A stretch of DNA of 64,000 nucleotides. Origin: Macrolepiota albuminosa. Lineage: Eukaryota; Basidiomycota; Agaricomycetes; Agaricales; Agaricaceae. Of this stretch, positions 34,881 to 53,563 are shown one piece after another (within the stretch, counting starts at the first letter, position 1; every line of letters starts with the position of its first letter). The DNA lies in contig JAMWFC010000088.1 of the NCBI GenBank assembly GCA_027475525.1, positions 1,147,534-1,211,533 on the forward strand, written 5' to 3'. Below the pieces are notes generated by a model. The model was not told the DNA's origin, did no database searches, and saw only the letters and a list, made by a program, of their open reading frames with translations. A program made the position numbers and the translations under genes.

Positions 34881-36824
34881 ATGAACTCACCTTCACCCTC
34901 GAAGCCGAAATGGACCCCTGGTGGAGCCATTCGGCGGACTTCTACTCTCCTCAGCATAAGTCGTTCGAAGACGCCGTCTCGTTCATCATCCATCCACGAG
35001 TCTGATTCATCACCTTCGAAGGGCGTCGCCGTGAAAGGCGTCGCCGCAGCACCTGCTGCTCCCGCTCCCAAGTCAGTCTCTCCCAAATCCACGCTCTCTA
35101 CGGAATCTCCTTCTCAGGAGCCCACCATCACTCCTTCGAAATCACCACTGGCTCGGATGGGCACGGCCCTCCGACGCCCTTCTTCTCTCATTCCCAGACG
35201 ACGAACCACTTCAACTGCATCGTCAATCCGAGATGGAAATTCCACGCCCTCAAAGGCTGCATCGGCGATACGCTCTTCTACCGAGCTGGCGATTAAACCG
35301 AACCCGACTGCGGAGCCTGCGACGCCTCAGGCACCCAAGTCTACGGTTCCTGAATCTCGGTCATCGGTGCCAGAATCCCAACACGTTTTGCCACCTGTGA
35401 TTGAGTCGACCAAGGCACAATTTGCGGACAAACCAGAGGAAACACTACAGAAGGTCGTCGGACGCCCAGCCTTCTCGAGCTCGCATGAACATGCTGCATT
35501 CGCGACCGAAGAGGCTCGCGATGAGCCCCTTGAATTATCCGCAGCAATGGTATCGGACCTGGCGCCCATATTATTACTAGCAGAGCAAATCAGTGCGGAA
35601 CCAGAGGTTGTTCAACCGTCTCTAGCGACCATTTCCACAGCAGTGCCAGCATCAAAACAGCCCCCTGCGCAGCTGGAGGATGCAAAGCTTGCACCTATTT
35701 CCACATTGGAACCAGCATTGGGACAAAATGCAGAGCAAGAAGCCAAGCAGGCACCTCTTGCACCCATATTTGCGCCGGAGCCAGCATCAGAACATGTCGA
35801 CCCGCAGTCAGAAGCGAAAATGTCGTCTCCTGCGCCCCTATCCACATCGGAGCCAGCATTAGAACATGTCGAGACGCAATCAGAAGCTGAAATGACATCT
35901 CCTGCGCCCCTATCCACATCGGAGCCAGCATCAGAACAAATCAGGCCGCATTCAAAGGTTGAAGAGCCGTCTACTGTATCCCACTCTACATTAGATCCGG
36001 TGCCCGCATCCCTCGCAACAGACGCCGTGACCCTTTCGTCAGAGATTGAGGAGTTTTCTACTGCGACTATAATCGCGAAAGAGGCAGTGACCACATCACC
36101 AACACCTCCTACTCACTCTGTGGCCGAAATCGTCGAAGATGCACTTCCCTCTGCTGGTCCCGCTACCCAGGATGCGATAGTCGAAGCGCCACACGTTGTT
36201 GCTTCACCACTTCCTGTAACGGAGGTTGGCATGGCACCATCAGCTCTCAAGCCCGAGCATGTAGCAGAACCTCTTCGCGAAGTCTCTTCTCTCAACTCTT
36301 CCTTTGAGGACTTGGCACTGTCGACTCAGCCCGCGGAAGATGAAGTTGTCGTTGTTCAGAAAGATGTCATTGTGGATTACCCTAGTGTCCTGCAGACACC
36401 CGCAGGCGTTGTTGCACCATCGCCTACAGAGACCACAGAGAAGGTATCTACCATCGTCGTGCCTGCTGCGAAGGAGTCATCATCTATCAACTTGAAGAGT
36501 TCTGAGCCCATCCGCGGGATTACGAAGGAGGGTGGAGCGGACGCACCTGTTGTCCCTGTGCCCCATGTTGCACAGGAGCCACGTCGAACTCCACCGCTCG
36601 AAATCCCGACGACCTCAGCGGAGTCTGCAGCTCCATCTCCTGCTGCTACGCACCCTCTCCTGCCTCTTGAGGTACAAGAGTTTCCTCCTCGTCAACGCAA
36701 TGGATCCCTGGGGCCTGTGAGAGATCATCACGCCAAGACGCCTCAAGAATATAAATCCATGCTGCGAAAGCTCTTTGATGGTTTGGTTGGCCTGATCAGG
36801 CACTGGAGGCGTTGCCTCTGGTAA
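34881..36824 (+). CDS. Ser/Ala/Pro/Glu-rich disordered repeat protein, unknown function
   Basis: A single-exon frame of 647 codons that I do not recognise. The N-terminal 150 residues are Ser/Pro-rich with basic clusters (RRPSSLIPRRRTTS) that look like phosphorylation-prone regions. The middle is Ala/Pro/Glu/Val-rich. Between about residues 270 and 370 there are roughly four degenerate 24-residue repeats (for example SPAPLSTSEPALEHVETQSE). Two adjacent repeats are nearly identical at DNA level with a 72-bp period near 35826-35930. The C-terminus is the only folded-looking part: a short amphipathic, basic and Trp-containing helix (KSMLRKLFDGLVGLIRHWRR). No signal peptide. The long frame without stops in such biased sequence and a clean ATG support a real gene. 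Confidence 0.75.
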   Translation: MNSPSPSKPKWTPGGAIRRTSTLLSISRSKTPSRSSSIHESDSSPSKGVAVKGVAAAPAAPAPKSVSPKSTLSTESPSQEPTITPSKSPLARMGTALRRPSSLIPRRRTTSTASSIRDGNSTPSKAASAIRSSTELAIKPNPTAEPATPQAPKSTVPESRSSVPESQHVLPPVIESTKAQFADKPEETLQKVVGRPAFSSSHEHAAFATEEARDEPLELSAAMVSDLAPILLLAEQISAEPEVVQPSLATISTAVPASKQPPAQLEDAKLAPISTLEPALGQNAEQEAKQAPLAPIFAPEPASEHVDPQSEAKMSSPAPLSTSEPALEHVETQSEAEMTSPAPLSTSEPASEQIRPHSKVEEPSTVSHSTLDPVPASLATDAVTLSSEIEEFSTATIIAKEAVTTSPTPPTHSVAEIVEDALPSAGPATQDAIVEAPHVVASPLPVTEVGMAPSALKPEHVAEPLREVSSLNSSFEDLALSTQPAEDEVVVVQKDVIVDYPSVLQTPAGVVAPSPTETTEKVSTIVVPAAKESSSINLKSSEPIRGITKEGGADAPVVPVPHVAQEPRRTPPLEIPTTSAESAAPSPAATHPLLPLEVQEFPPRQRNGSLGPVRDHHAKTPQEYKSMLRKLFDGLVGLIRHWRRCLW

Positions 36825-37139
36825 TTTTCGTCTCCATCTGTTTCCAATTTTCTCCTTTCGCACTATCACTTTCAGTTTGCTTTTGGTGAGCAAGCCTTAC
36901 GATCCTTATTTATTACATATACAATGCTAGTCCATGACCTTATATGCATTTCTTTACGCGGGCGACGTTCACATAGCCATCACTATGATGATGATTGTAT
37001 ATTTATTCTCCCTACACCGCTGAGTTAGATTGAACCTACTTGAGAGTGCTCTCGAGGCCCGAAGGTCAAATATCCCAGTGGAAATGCCCATTTCCTATTT
37101 TCTTGATGATAAACACAATCATAGGATCTATCCAGTAAT
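36825..37139. other. Convergent intergenic region
   Basis: Space between the 3' ends of the repeat-protein gene (plus) and the ABC transporter gene (minus). No coding signal. Confidence 0.5.
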
Positions 37140-43791
<6,652 letters not shown>

Positions 43792-44851
43792 GGAGCTTGA
43801 GCCCGTTCAGTCCAGTGAAAAGTCGGCTAAGACGATACAAGCAGGATCGAGTCAGATCAATGCGATCAAGCCGAATCGAACTCCACTAAATGGTCGGATT
43901 TGATAAATATGGAGGCTCTATGGCCACTTAAAATTGACTGCTCGATTTGGCAAGAAATAAAAGGTTAAAAGTCTCATTTTTCGAGCCCAGAAAAGTCGGA
44001 ACGAGCGAGGTTCGAGTGTGTTTCGGCAGGCCATCTCGGCTTGTGTCGGCTTGCATGTGGTTCAGCCTTAAATTTTTTCTGTAGGTCGTGTGGAGTCATC
44101 GCTAAAAGAGAAATTCTGCTGACAAAGCTCCGAACGTCCATCCGTGGCCGCCGCCGCTTATTGCAAACCATCATATTACTAAAGTTAGATGGTTAAGGGG
44201 CGCAAAGGACGGCGAATTCCAACCAGAGAAGATCAAAAAAGATGTTTGTCTGCCTGCAGACACCTGGAGAACTGGGGAACGTAACATGACTTTGAAGTCT
44301 AGGAATCTTTCAACCCCATGCAATCTTAACGGAAATGTTTTTTCTTCTAGTAAGGTATGTCGTTTCTACAAACGCTTTTGAAGCAAAAGATCTGTTTTAG
44401 CTATAAGTATCGCCTACTCCATGGATCACACATAGTAACACGTCTTATAATTCTAAAATAGAGGTACATACAAGCTTCCTGAGTTATTGTAGTCTTACAG
44501 TCTGCATAGTTGAAGCTGTACGCGATTTAAGCTAAGGCTTTGTGTTGCGTTATTGGAAGCGATTGGACCAGGCTAGACTTGCTCCATGTGACCATACATG
44601 TAACACCATTTTCTTGCTAACTTTGGCACTTGTAACCTTGCTAGTACCAACCCTTGTGCTTATAATGTTAAGTATGAAACTTTGACCCGAGGTCTACATT
44701 AATGATCATTTCATCTAAAATAACAGACTACAATCTATATACAGTCAACAATGAAACTTTGACCCGAGGTCTACATTAATGATCATTTCATCTAAAATAA
44801 CAGACTACAATCTATATACAGTCAACAGATGAGCAAAATTATCTCTAAGAG
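43792..44851. other. Intergenic: ABC transporter upstream, malic enzyme downstream
   Basis: About 1 kb without coding signal. It contains 77-bp duplication 3. Confidence 0.5.
44674..44827. repeat. 77-bp exact tandem duplication 3
   Basis: Copies 44674-44750 and 44751-44827, just downstream of the malic enzyme stop codon. Confidence 0.9.
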
Positions 44852-47023
44852 CTATGGGCTCCACATTTTGCTGCTAACAAAGCTCAACAGTTCGACATCG
44901 TCCATGGAACGTAAATCAGGCGAACGGTCGACACCCTGGTCCAGTATTAGTAGTAGTCCGCTATGAAAACGTAAGACAAGGATGAGACTTTACCTCATTC
45001 TGAGCGGCACGAATGACCTGCGTCGCGATATGGGCGCTAATTTCCCGGACTAGACAGGATAAGCTTAGGTTCCGACTACATCTGGTGATAACAAAGGAAA
45101 TTAACGTACTGCGCTCGATTCGGGGGTACAGAAGGCCCATGGAGTGTTCCTCTTCAGTTAAAGAGCCGGCAAGTCCAAGAGAGGAGGCCTCAACCATGCT
45201 ATCGGTAACGGAGGTAACACGTGAAAGGATTGCACCAAGGCCCAGACCTGAAAAACGGCATTAATAGGCATTTGTAGGAAGAGATGGCGGATTCATTATA
45301 TACCGGGGAAGATGTACATATTGTTGCCCTGTCCGGGATATAAAGTCTTATTTTCGTATTCAATTGCAGGGAATGGCGAGCCGGAAGCGAAAAGGACTTT
45401 GCCGTCAGTGTACTCGATCGCATCTTGGAATGAACATTCGGACAAGCGAACAGGATTAGAGAGGGGGAAGATAATGGGGCGTGGATTGAGGTCTTTCATG
45501 GCTCGAATTACATCCGGGGTGAAGGCATTCTTGATAAGCGACATCAGAGGGGGAAAGTCGGACGATGAGGATCATTCTTACCGAGATGGTCGAGAGGCCG
45601 AATAAAGCGGTGGGCTTAACATAGTCGATGATGTCAAGGATTGCAGTAATGGGAGGTCCATTGTAGTCCTTGCGTGAGAAGACTGTCAAATGGATGATTA
45701 ATGTCTTTTCAAGGCATAAAAAGTGACCTTACACTTCTTGTGCTCTGCCATAGGCCCACGAGCATCAAAAACAAGGCCTTGGGAATCGATAAGCCAGATC
45801 CGTTCTCGCGCTTCATCTTGAGAGAGGCCATTGAGGGTGAAAAAGTTCATCAACTGCATTGCAACTCCAACACCTGCAGAACCTGCGCCAAAAAACAAGA
45901 TACGGTGGTCGCTAATGGGACGTCCTGAAGCTGCGGAGGACAACTTCGCAGCGTTGATGAGGCCGGAGAGAACAACAGCACCAGTGCCCTGAATATCGTC
46001 ATTGAAAACAGGATACTTGTTCCTATATCTTTTGAGGTAGAGGAAAGCATTGTCGGTGGAGAAGTCCTAGGCATGTTTTTCAGCGCCGTAGCCACTTTAA
46101 CACACGCCAACATACCTCAAATTGGACAAGGAGCTTGGGAAATGCCACAGACATCTCATGCATGAATTCATCCATAAATTCTGTCATTTCTGGGCCCGTG
46201 ATCCTCTTCTGGCGCAGCCCGAGGTAAAATGGATCGTCTAAGAACTTCTGGTTGTTGGTACCGAGGTCAAGACATATGGGGATCGTTGATGCCGGGCGGA
46301 TTCTGGAACCGTTTCAAAGAATGCTCAAGATCACTAGACAGGAAACATAGTTCTTACCCCGCACCAGCGACGTACAAGGAAAGTTTGCCGACCGAGATGG
46401 GCATTCCATTCACGCCAAGATCGCCCAATCCCAGTATACGTGAGCCTGAATCGGGCAAGCCATGGTAAGTGGCCGGTAGCTTTCAACGAAGAGTACTAAC
46501 CGTCCGTTACAACGCTAATTCTAGCCTCGTCAATCCTCGGCCAGTTCCCGATGACTGTTCAATCTTTAACCGTGAAACAGGCAGTTTTGGAAGGAGAAGA
46601 GCTCACCTTCCCGAATCCTCCCCTTATCCTTAATGGAGATGAACTACAAAAACCAGTTTGCTAAATACAGAGTAAATGGCCAATAATACTCACTAGACCC
46701 TCCGCTCGCCGATAAATGTGTGAATATTGCATGCAAGCATCGCCAACGGTTGGAGTATAGATGATGGGCGTAAACTCGGACATGTACTGGAGGCACAGCT
46801 TGTAGAACATCGAAGGATCCCTCTCCTTTAGTGTTGATAGGTAGATGTACTTTTCAATGTTCTCATTTTTCGATCGCAGCTGGTCGAGACAGCGAAGAGC
46901 ATGAACATCATCGTTGAATGCAGTAGGCACTAAGCCATGTTTGGGTTTGGGCTCAGCTTTGAGATAGTTAGAGATGAGTCATAAAGGACAGTCGACAGCA
47001 ATGTACGAACGTTGGGGAGCCAT
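44852..47023 (-). CDS. Malic enzyme (NAD-type, oxidative decarboxylation of malate)
   Basis: Malic enzyme converts malate to pyruvate and CO2 with reduction of NAD(P). Twelve exons sum to 527 codons: 47023-47011, 46956-46694, 46643-46607, 46554-46501, 46445-46358, 46302-46116, 46066-45733, 45682-45582, 45529-45304, 45247-45110, 45049-44994 and 44935-44852. The first exon holds only 13 coding nt (MAPQ). Family motifs in order: [14 protein letters not shown] with the catalytic Tyr region, [39 protein letters not shown] (metal and catalytic region), [14 protein letters not shown] (Rossmann fold), LSNPVRLSE and ASGSPFP. A length of 526 is near the usual 540-600. No N-terminal mitochondrial presequence is evident, so a cytosolic form is likely. 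NAD preference is inferred from family resemblance only. Confidence 0.93.
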
Positions 47024-48171
47024 CTTGAGCTTTTGAACGCCATTAGACCAGTAGGGCGTCAGAATTATTGTCATAGTTGTTGAAAATGAGTATTAGGCAG
47101 CGTGGGGAGGAAGGAATGCTGGGGAACGAAAATTAAACAGCCACACATCAGCCATGTTAATTATATACACATGAAACGTACCATGGCGATGCATGTTGGT
47201 TTTATTTTCTTCGCGCCATTTCGGTTCCTAAAGGGTCGAGACCAGCTCTACTGTTGCCTTTCTGTACATATAGGGACAAGCCGATCTGCCGTTTCGCCTA
47301 CATGTCAAGGTCATACACACTGAATATGGTCTAAAAGATCCCCGTTCCTGTTTCGTTGCCTTGTTAACATGGAAAAGATGCCACTGTGCACTGTTGCAAG
47401 GAAGGCTGTAACGGCGATTGTTCTACGTTGAGGTTGCGATTTGATGCATGACCGTCTCCAAGATCATCGAACAATTTTTGTTGTAAGCTGACAGTTGGCT
47501 GATGACCACCATTATGATGTTGGCAATTGGAGGGCTTGGATTAGGAAAGAAGCCGAGTCTGCGACTTCAAGTCAAGTCAACTGTGTAAACACCTTCACTC
47601 AACAACACCTCCACAAACCTTTAAACCAAGGATGGACTTGATCACATGGCTCGTTGTCGGGACACGGATCCGAGAGTCGGTCTTACCACGTGGCTTCCCA
47701 TCAGTATCAGTAAGTTTTCGTTCGGAAGGATGATTCAAAGACAAGTATCGGTCGATTCGCCATCTTTCTAGTTACACCTTCCGTGGTTTTGATGTCTTTT
47801 TCTATCAATGCATACGTGCGTTGCGTGTGGTTGAAAATAGCGATTGTATCATGTAAGCTAATTCTCGGCTTCTCGGTGTTTTCCGAAAAATACCGTATAA
47901 AATTTAAACCAGATGTTCTCTTCTTGAGGTTTCTCGGTACGATACTTGTACACGCGCTACTTGTTTTCGTTCTCGAACTGAGAAGTTATCTATTACGCGG
48001 TCCAACATGCCCTTTTGCACATGTATGACAAGCCTCTGTGCAACCTTCTATTCAACATCTGTCAAGCCACAATGACTTTAGTGCCACTTTCCTCTCATAT
48101 CCCAGAGGCTCGTCCGACAATCGCCTTCGCTGAGGTTCCAAGAGCAATCGGACTTTAGTGCCACTTTCCTC
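47024..48171. other. Intergenic: malic enzyme upstream region
   Basis: No supported gene in about 1.1 kb. Duplication 4 begins at its right end. Confidence 0.45.
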
Positions 48172-48227
48172 TCATATCCCAGAGGCTCGTCCGACAATCG
48201 CCTTCGCTGAGGTTCCAAGAGCAATCG
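48074..48227. repeat. 77-bp exact tandem duplication 4
   Basis: Copies 48074-48150 and 48151-48227 are identical. The second copy contains the end of the weak open frame at 48172-48369. Confidence 0.9.
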
Positions 48228-48642
48228 TTAGTTGATTTCTTTTTGTCGAAGGTGCCAGAGAGAAACTCATGTCTTTATATAAATCCTCAAGTGAACCACA
48301 ATTCTCATGGACGTATGCCCAGCTGACTGGTCTAACGAGAAACCACACATAGTTGACCAGAAAAAACATCGGTCGTCATAAAGCACCTGATTTACAAGCC
48401 AATTCGACCACATGGACAAAGTAAATGTTCCAAATATTACCATCACAAATGCACGGATCGTGCCGCGACAAGATTCTGTAATGAGAACACTAGAACACCC
48501 ATGGTGTACATACTTACTCATTGAATCGCGTTTAGGCAGAATTACCTCATCCTCCGGGTTGAACTCCTCGCTTCTGCGGGCTGTACATGAAGATCTCCTT
48601 GTGGGTCGAACTTGCCGCTTCATTAGGAGCACGGGAGAACGG
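48172..48642 (-). CDS. Possible small membrane protein gene (weak)
   Basis: Two overlapping minus-strand frames could be joined by short introns into a small protein: an Arg-rich N-terminus, a segment EFNPEDEVILPKRDSM, one hydrophobic segment (IRAFVMVIFGTFTLSMW) and a C-terminal tail ending VGRASGI. A GTAAGT donor and an acceptor with CAG lie at plausible places. I do not recognise it. The 3' end touches duplication 4, so the true end may differ. It could also be chance open frame. Confidence 0.22.
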
Positions 48643-50314
48643 GCTCCTTCAAACTTTGGGAACCAACTCTTATCTCGCGTGAAGTTACTTTAAGGTCTAG
48701 CTTTTGGGGTCCACGCAGATGCGGACAGAACAATCCAATTCCTTCGGACGCCTACAAGGTCTACGATGGAATGAACGAAGTAAACATGGAAACAGATGCA
48801 TCTTCTCATACAGTGGGCTTTCCTGCAACATCATGACATCTTTCATACGTTTCGCCCTCGCGAAGCTAGGAATCGTGCTAATGGGCCAAGGTGACTTCTG
48901 GGACTCCCCTGCCTCACCAGAACAATGGCTTGGGGTCTCTCCCTTGAACTCTTCTTACTCACGCTGCCTGGGAGGGTGGGACAATGCAAAAACATTGTCA
49001 GCGCCACCGTTTCGGATTCATCCTGATTAAAGAAGATATAATTGGTCTGTCACCCATTGCGAGAATAGCGGATGTTTCGGTACCAATCTTACCAGCAAGC
49101 TCAAGTATCGCAGCACCATATCTCGATGATCTCATCTCATCTTGTGAGGCTGACTGCTTCACACACATTATGCCCCGCATGCTAAGGCGGGGGAAAAGAG
49201 GGGGCGGCCTTTAGACTTTATCCTGAGACCTGTCTCTCTACCTTACGTTGGGGGGACTCGGTGCCCGTCACACGGCCTAGGGCAAACGTCTTCCTTTCTA
49301 GCGCCCTTCTGCGATCACTTTCGTAGGCGATCGCGGCCCGGCGGGAATTTCACAACTCAATATTTTTTAGCAAATGATTGCGATCAAAGTCCCTCGTGTC
49401 AAAATATACAAGACCTGTCCTGGTCATTTGCTACTGCCAGGGCTACCCATGGGCCAGAGCCGCGGTCCCTCCGTCTGAGAAACAATGGAATCTCGGGCTT
49501 TTGCGAACCTGGAGAAGTTTCTCAGGCATCTACCGTGTCTGAGGGTATATCTAGTTTGTCGTATTACACTCTTTGGACGCGATTGTAAGGACCGCGGAGG
49601 TTGTAACGTTTTGTGGTTTCGGCCCGGAGTTCCAACGCGGTTCAGCTTTCGCTTGACTCGCACTTCCAGCGGGCCATCGGTACGCCGCTCCTGCAGCCGC
49701 TTGTTCGCGAACGAGTTCTGATGGACATGACGAGACAATCTAAGCGCGTAAAGTAAGGAATTTCGGGGTGCTAAGTCCTTAATTTAGACCCCGACCGTGC
49801 CTGTTACTGCAAGGTGCCCCGGCGGTTGCCGTCGAAAACGAAGCTTTCGAGGGTGATAAAGGATCGGGACTAAAATGTCCCATGGGTTGCTGTGTTTAGA
49901 GCTTGAGGTTGGCTTCTTTTGTGCTGATTGTGTGTAAGCAAAAGTTTGTGTGCAAGACTAAGCCTCAACGTTGCGGATGATCTCTGATCTGTGCGTTCTG
50001 GATGCGTCAGATTGTGTGACAACACGAAATGACTATCTCCATTACGCATTCTAACCTTTCACATCAAGCATAGTCAAGTATTGGTACAGCAGAAACGAGT
50101 CTGGTGTCTCACCTCATGGTCTGCATCCGTCCGGCGGCTTCCATTATCGTCTATCTGAGTATCTTTGACACCGCAAAAACGCCGCCGGACACAGTATGAG
50201 AAAAATATTTTCCACATTATCCAAAGTCATGTACAATACGAAATAATGCAATTTGCTTGTTATTGATCTTCCTATGTTTCGTCCATTGTGATTTTAATTG
50301 CACGAACAATGGAA
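48643..50314. other. Gene-free region
   Basis: About 1.7 kb with only short unsupported frames. I see no domain, splice-consistent chain or RNA gene. Confidence 0.45.
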
Positions 50315-51430
50315 TCAACGGCCCATCCAACCCTACGGATATACGGGTAAATACAAAACCCGGATCAAGGCTAGACATTCACAACTTACACCATCAACGA
50401 CGAGTAGTTCCCCACAGACGTACTGGCTGGCGTCGCTAGCAAGGAAAACGACAGGCCCCGCAAAATCCTTTGGGTAACCCCATCGTCCGGCAGGAATTCT
50501 CTCGGATATTTGTCGCAGACGAGTAGGGTCTGCCAGAAGTTTCTCGTTCCTAATGAGACATTAATGGGACAATTTGATAAAACGACGATCAAAATAAAGG
50601 AACGTGGCAAACATGCGATAGTGAGCCACAGACATGACTCATACTCGGAATACAGAAATTCAAAAAGATGAAAAGACCTACATGTCTGTCGCAATATAAC
50701 CAGGACAGATTGCATTGACTTGAACATTGTGCTGGCTCCATTCGTTGCTCAGGGCCTTTGTGAGTTGTCCTACAGCACCTTTTGCGGATGCGTAAGCAGG
50801 AACGGTCAGGCCACCCTGAAAAGTGAGGAGGGAGCAAAAATTAATGATCTTGCCGCGACGGAGAGGAACCATGTGCCTTCCAGCCGCTTGAGAGAGCAAC
50901 CACACTGACTTGAGGTTCACGTTGATGACCTGTAGGAACATAAAACATCGTGCGGACCACGGGTCTTCAAACACGCACATCGTCCCAATCGCTTTCGGAA
51001 AAATCAAGACTTGGTGATCTCCGCTGGATACCTGCACAGTTGACAAGAACGTGTATTTGACCGCCCATCACGTCGAGAGCCATCTGGAAAAGGCCCTTGA
51101 CTGCTTCCATGTTGCCTAGATCGCAGTAGACGACTTCAGCCACACGGCCGAGTTCACGAATGGCATTTAAAGTGTCATGGTTGGGTGGCGTTCCGTCGGG
51201 TGATTTGCGCTGGACAAGACAGACAGAAGCACCTGCTTCTGCGAGGGCAACTGCACAAGCCGCACCGATACCTAGAGATGCAGAAGATGTAGTCTGAGTA
51301 TAGGTCAGAAGTGGCAAAGGAGAGAGATTGTGCACGCGCACGACGCACCGCGTGTTGCACCAGTTATAAGAACATTTTTTCCCTGGAGTGAGAAAAGAGC
51401 TGGCGTCGGAACGGAGGGCGTAGGATCCAT
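50315..51430 (-). CDS. Short-chain dehydrogenase, 2-deoxy-D-gluconate 3-dehydrogenase (KduD)-like
   Basis: NAD(P)-dependent SDR oxidoreductase of 266 residues in five exons: 51430-51349, 51271-50979, 50929-50682, 50549-50390 and 50332-50315. The cofactor motif TGATRGIG is at residues 23-30 and NCAG follows the central strand. The catalytic residues are Ser158, Tyr171 and Lys175 (YASAK). The C-terminal half ([20 protein letters not shown], ending VVDGGWMGR) resembles bacterial KduD, which acts on keto-deoxy sugar acids; that substrate is an inference. It is transcribed divergently from the zinc polyol dehydrogenase, with 302 bp between the two ATGs, which suggests a shared promoter and a joint role in sugar or polyol catabolism. 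Confidence 0.9.
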
Positions 51431-51732
51431 GGCACTGACAGAATGAAACGAAATTTAGGGCCAACAGAATGGTATGCAGAAAGTATTTGTATCTGGATAG
51501 GGGCCTGGGAGGAGATCTTCAGTCGGCGGTCGCACCGGACATCCGGCCCAGATGGAAAAGTCTTTGGCCGATCAGATCTGGATCTCAAGGGGTCACACGT
51601 CCGGCGGGCCGGTCCGCGCGTGATCTCCTGTCTCTCAGACACACGAATAATAATTCCAACTCTCCTCAGTCAGCCAACTATAAAAGCATTCGTTGTAAAT
51701 GTTCTTGTCGTCCATCACCCCTTTTTGCTACC
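51431..51732. promoter_or_regulatory. Shared divergent promoter of the SDR and polyol dehydrogenase genes
   Basis: 302 bp separate the two start codons. A TATA-like box (ctataaaag) at about 51678-51686 lies some 50 bp upstream of the plus-strand ATG at 51733. Several CGG- and CCG-containing words (for example near 51523-51550 and 51600-51612) could be zinc-cluster activator sites; this is speculative. Confidence 0.5.
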
Positions 51733-53024
51733 ATGTCTCCTGTTGCTCTTCCTTCACATAACGTTGCCGTCCTCTATGGGCCCAAGGACCTTCGTGTCGA
51801 GCAGCGTTCTGTCTGGCCTCCATCACAAAATCAGGCCCAGGTCGCTGTTGTTTCTACTGGTCTCTGTGGAAGCGACCGTGAGTAGAACCAGTGGCCGTGG
51901 TCTTCCTAGCTCATGTGTGTTGTCTCTAGTGCACTACTACATGCATGGGAGGAATGGCGACTTTGCCGTTCGTGCACCGCTTGTCCTCGGTCACGAAGCT
52001 GCCGGTGTTGTCACCGCTGTTGGGCCAGGCGTAAAACATCTTGTTCCTGGTCAGCGTGTCGCAATAGAAGCAGGCGTCTATTGCAGGTCCTGTGACTTCT
52101 GTACACAAGGCCGATACAATTTGTGCAAGGGCATGAGGTTCTGTAGCAGCGCTGCCGCCTTCCCTCACGCGGACGGGACTCTACAGTGTCGCATGAACCA
52201 TCCGGCTTTCGTCCTTCACCCGTAGGTTGCTTCTAATTTATTTATTACCTCATAAGAACCAAGCGCGTCTACAGTCTACCCGATAACTGCAGCTTCGAAC
52301 AGGCTGCTCTTGCGGAACCGTTGTCTGTTCTCATCCACGCGTCACGTCGCGCAAATCTGTCGTCCGGCCAGTCAGTCCTCGTTTACGGTGTTGGGGCTAT
52401 TGGCCTCCTTGCCTGTGCCGTAGCAAATTCTCTTGGGGCGTCACGAGTCGTAGCAATTGACATTAACCAAACGCGGTTAGACTTCGCGCGCACCAATGGC
52501 TTCGCCTCCCAAACATTCTGTCTGCCGCCTGCAGACAGGGCCAAAACAACCGACGAACAGCTCCGCCGCGCGAAAGAAAACTCCCAGGCGGCTTTAACGG
52601 AGTTTGGTGCCCCAGATGGCTTCGACGTCGTCTTTGAATGCACCGGTGCCGAGCCTGTCATTCAAATGTCGGTGCATGTAAGTATCTACCCTGCTACTAT
52701 CAGGTGCTATACACATGGAAGCTTATTGCTACCTAGACGGCAATAGCCGGAGGCAAGGTCATGCTTATTGGCATGGGCACGCGCAACGTTGTCCTTCCCC
52801 TTTCGGCCGCTGCTCTGCGTGAAGTGGATATACACGGCTCGTTCCGTTATGCCAATACGTACCCGGCGGCACTGGCCTTGCTTGCATCCGGAAAACTAAA
52901 AAATGTCGAGAAGCTTATCACCCATCGGTTACCCTTGCGAGAGATCAAACGTGGGTTCGAACTCTTATCTCGTGGCCAAGACGAGGATGGCAACATGGTC
53001 CTCAAGGTCATGGTGGGATCATAG
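51733..53024 (+). CDS. Zinc-dependent polyol dehydrogenase (sorbitol/xylitol dehydrogenase family)
   Basis: Medium-chain dehydrogenase of 375 residues in four exons: 51733-51877, 51930-52221, 52275-52677 and 52737-53024. The catalytic zinc ligands Cys45 (LCGSD) and His70-Glu71 (GHE) are present. So are the four structural zinc cysteines, Cys100, 103, 106 and 114. The Rossmann motif GVGAIG is followed by an Asp (VVAIDIN), which favours NAD over NADP. The family oxidises polyols such as sorbitol or xylitol to ketoses, in the cytosol. It pairs divergently with the SDR gene. Splice sites are canonical and the exon sum is a whole number of codons. The exact substrate cannot be read from the sequence. 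Confidence 0.93.
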
Positions 53025-53390
53025 ATAACACCGTCAGATCAGTGCATGATTTACATTTTCCTATCTGTATACGTAGACATGGAACCCGGACACACATACT
53101 ACACATTTTCTTTCCCGTCGGTTAATGATCTCTTCTTTTCTCCATTTTTACTGGGTCACTTGTATTTCTAGTCCATATCGAATCAAAAGTATCAAACTTT
53201 TCATCTGGTCGTATGATCCCGATGTCTTCCTAGTACGTAAGGGAGGATAAGTCCGGCCGCTCGATGTAGCTGGTATCAATCCGACAGATTGGCTCCAGTG
53301 GGTACAAACTGAGATGAATCCAGACGGTTCAATTGTAGATGTCGGGGCGGAGCGAATGATACGAATGAAAACTCAATATCGACTGATTAT

Positions 53391-53544
53391 TGAAGCGAAT
53401 CGCCAGAAGCAATCCGGAGGAAAGAGGGGCAAATACCCATTCAAGGCCGATTCGGGTAAGAAGGTATTGAAGCGAATCGCCAGAAGCAATCCGGAGGAAA
53501 GAGGGGCAAATACCCATTCAAGGCCGATTCGGGTAAGAAGGAGA
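53391..53544. repeat. 77-bp exact tandem duplication 5
   Basis: Copies 53391-53467 and 53468-53544; intergenic. Confidence 0.9.
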
Positions 53545-53563
53545 ACAACCGGTCAGTCGCACA

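Noticed and set aside
34808..36720. Many overlapping open frames on both strands of the repeat-protein gene
   Set aside because: They are shadow frames of a compositionally biased coding sequence; only the 647-codon plus-strand frame is coherent.
48704..49738. Several 60-108 residue open frames on both strands
   Set aside because: They overlap each other, lack domains, and show no splice-consistent extension.
52935..52960. Possible tRNA internal promoter box (ggttcgaac)
   Set aside because: It lies in frame within the last exon of the polyol dehydrogenase (RGFELL), and no cloverleaf surrounds it.
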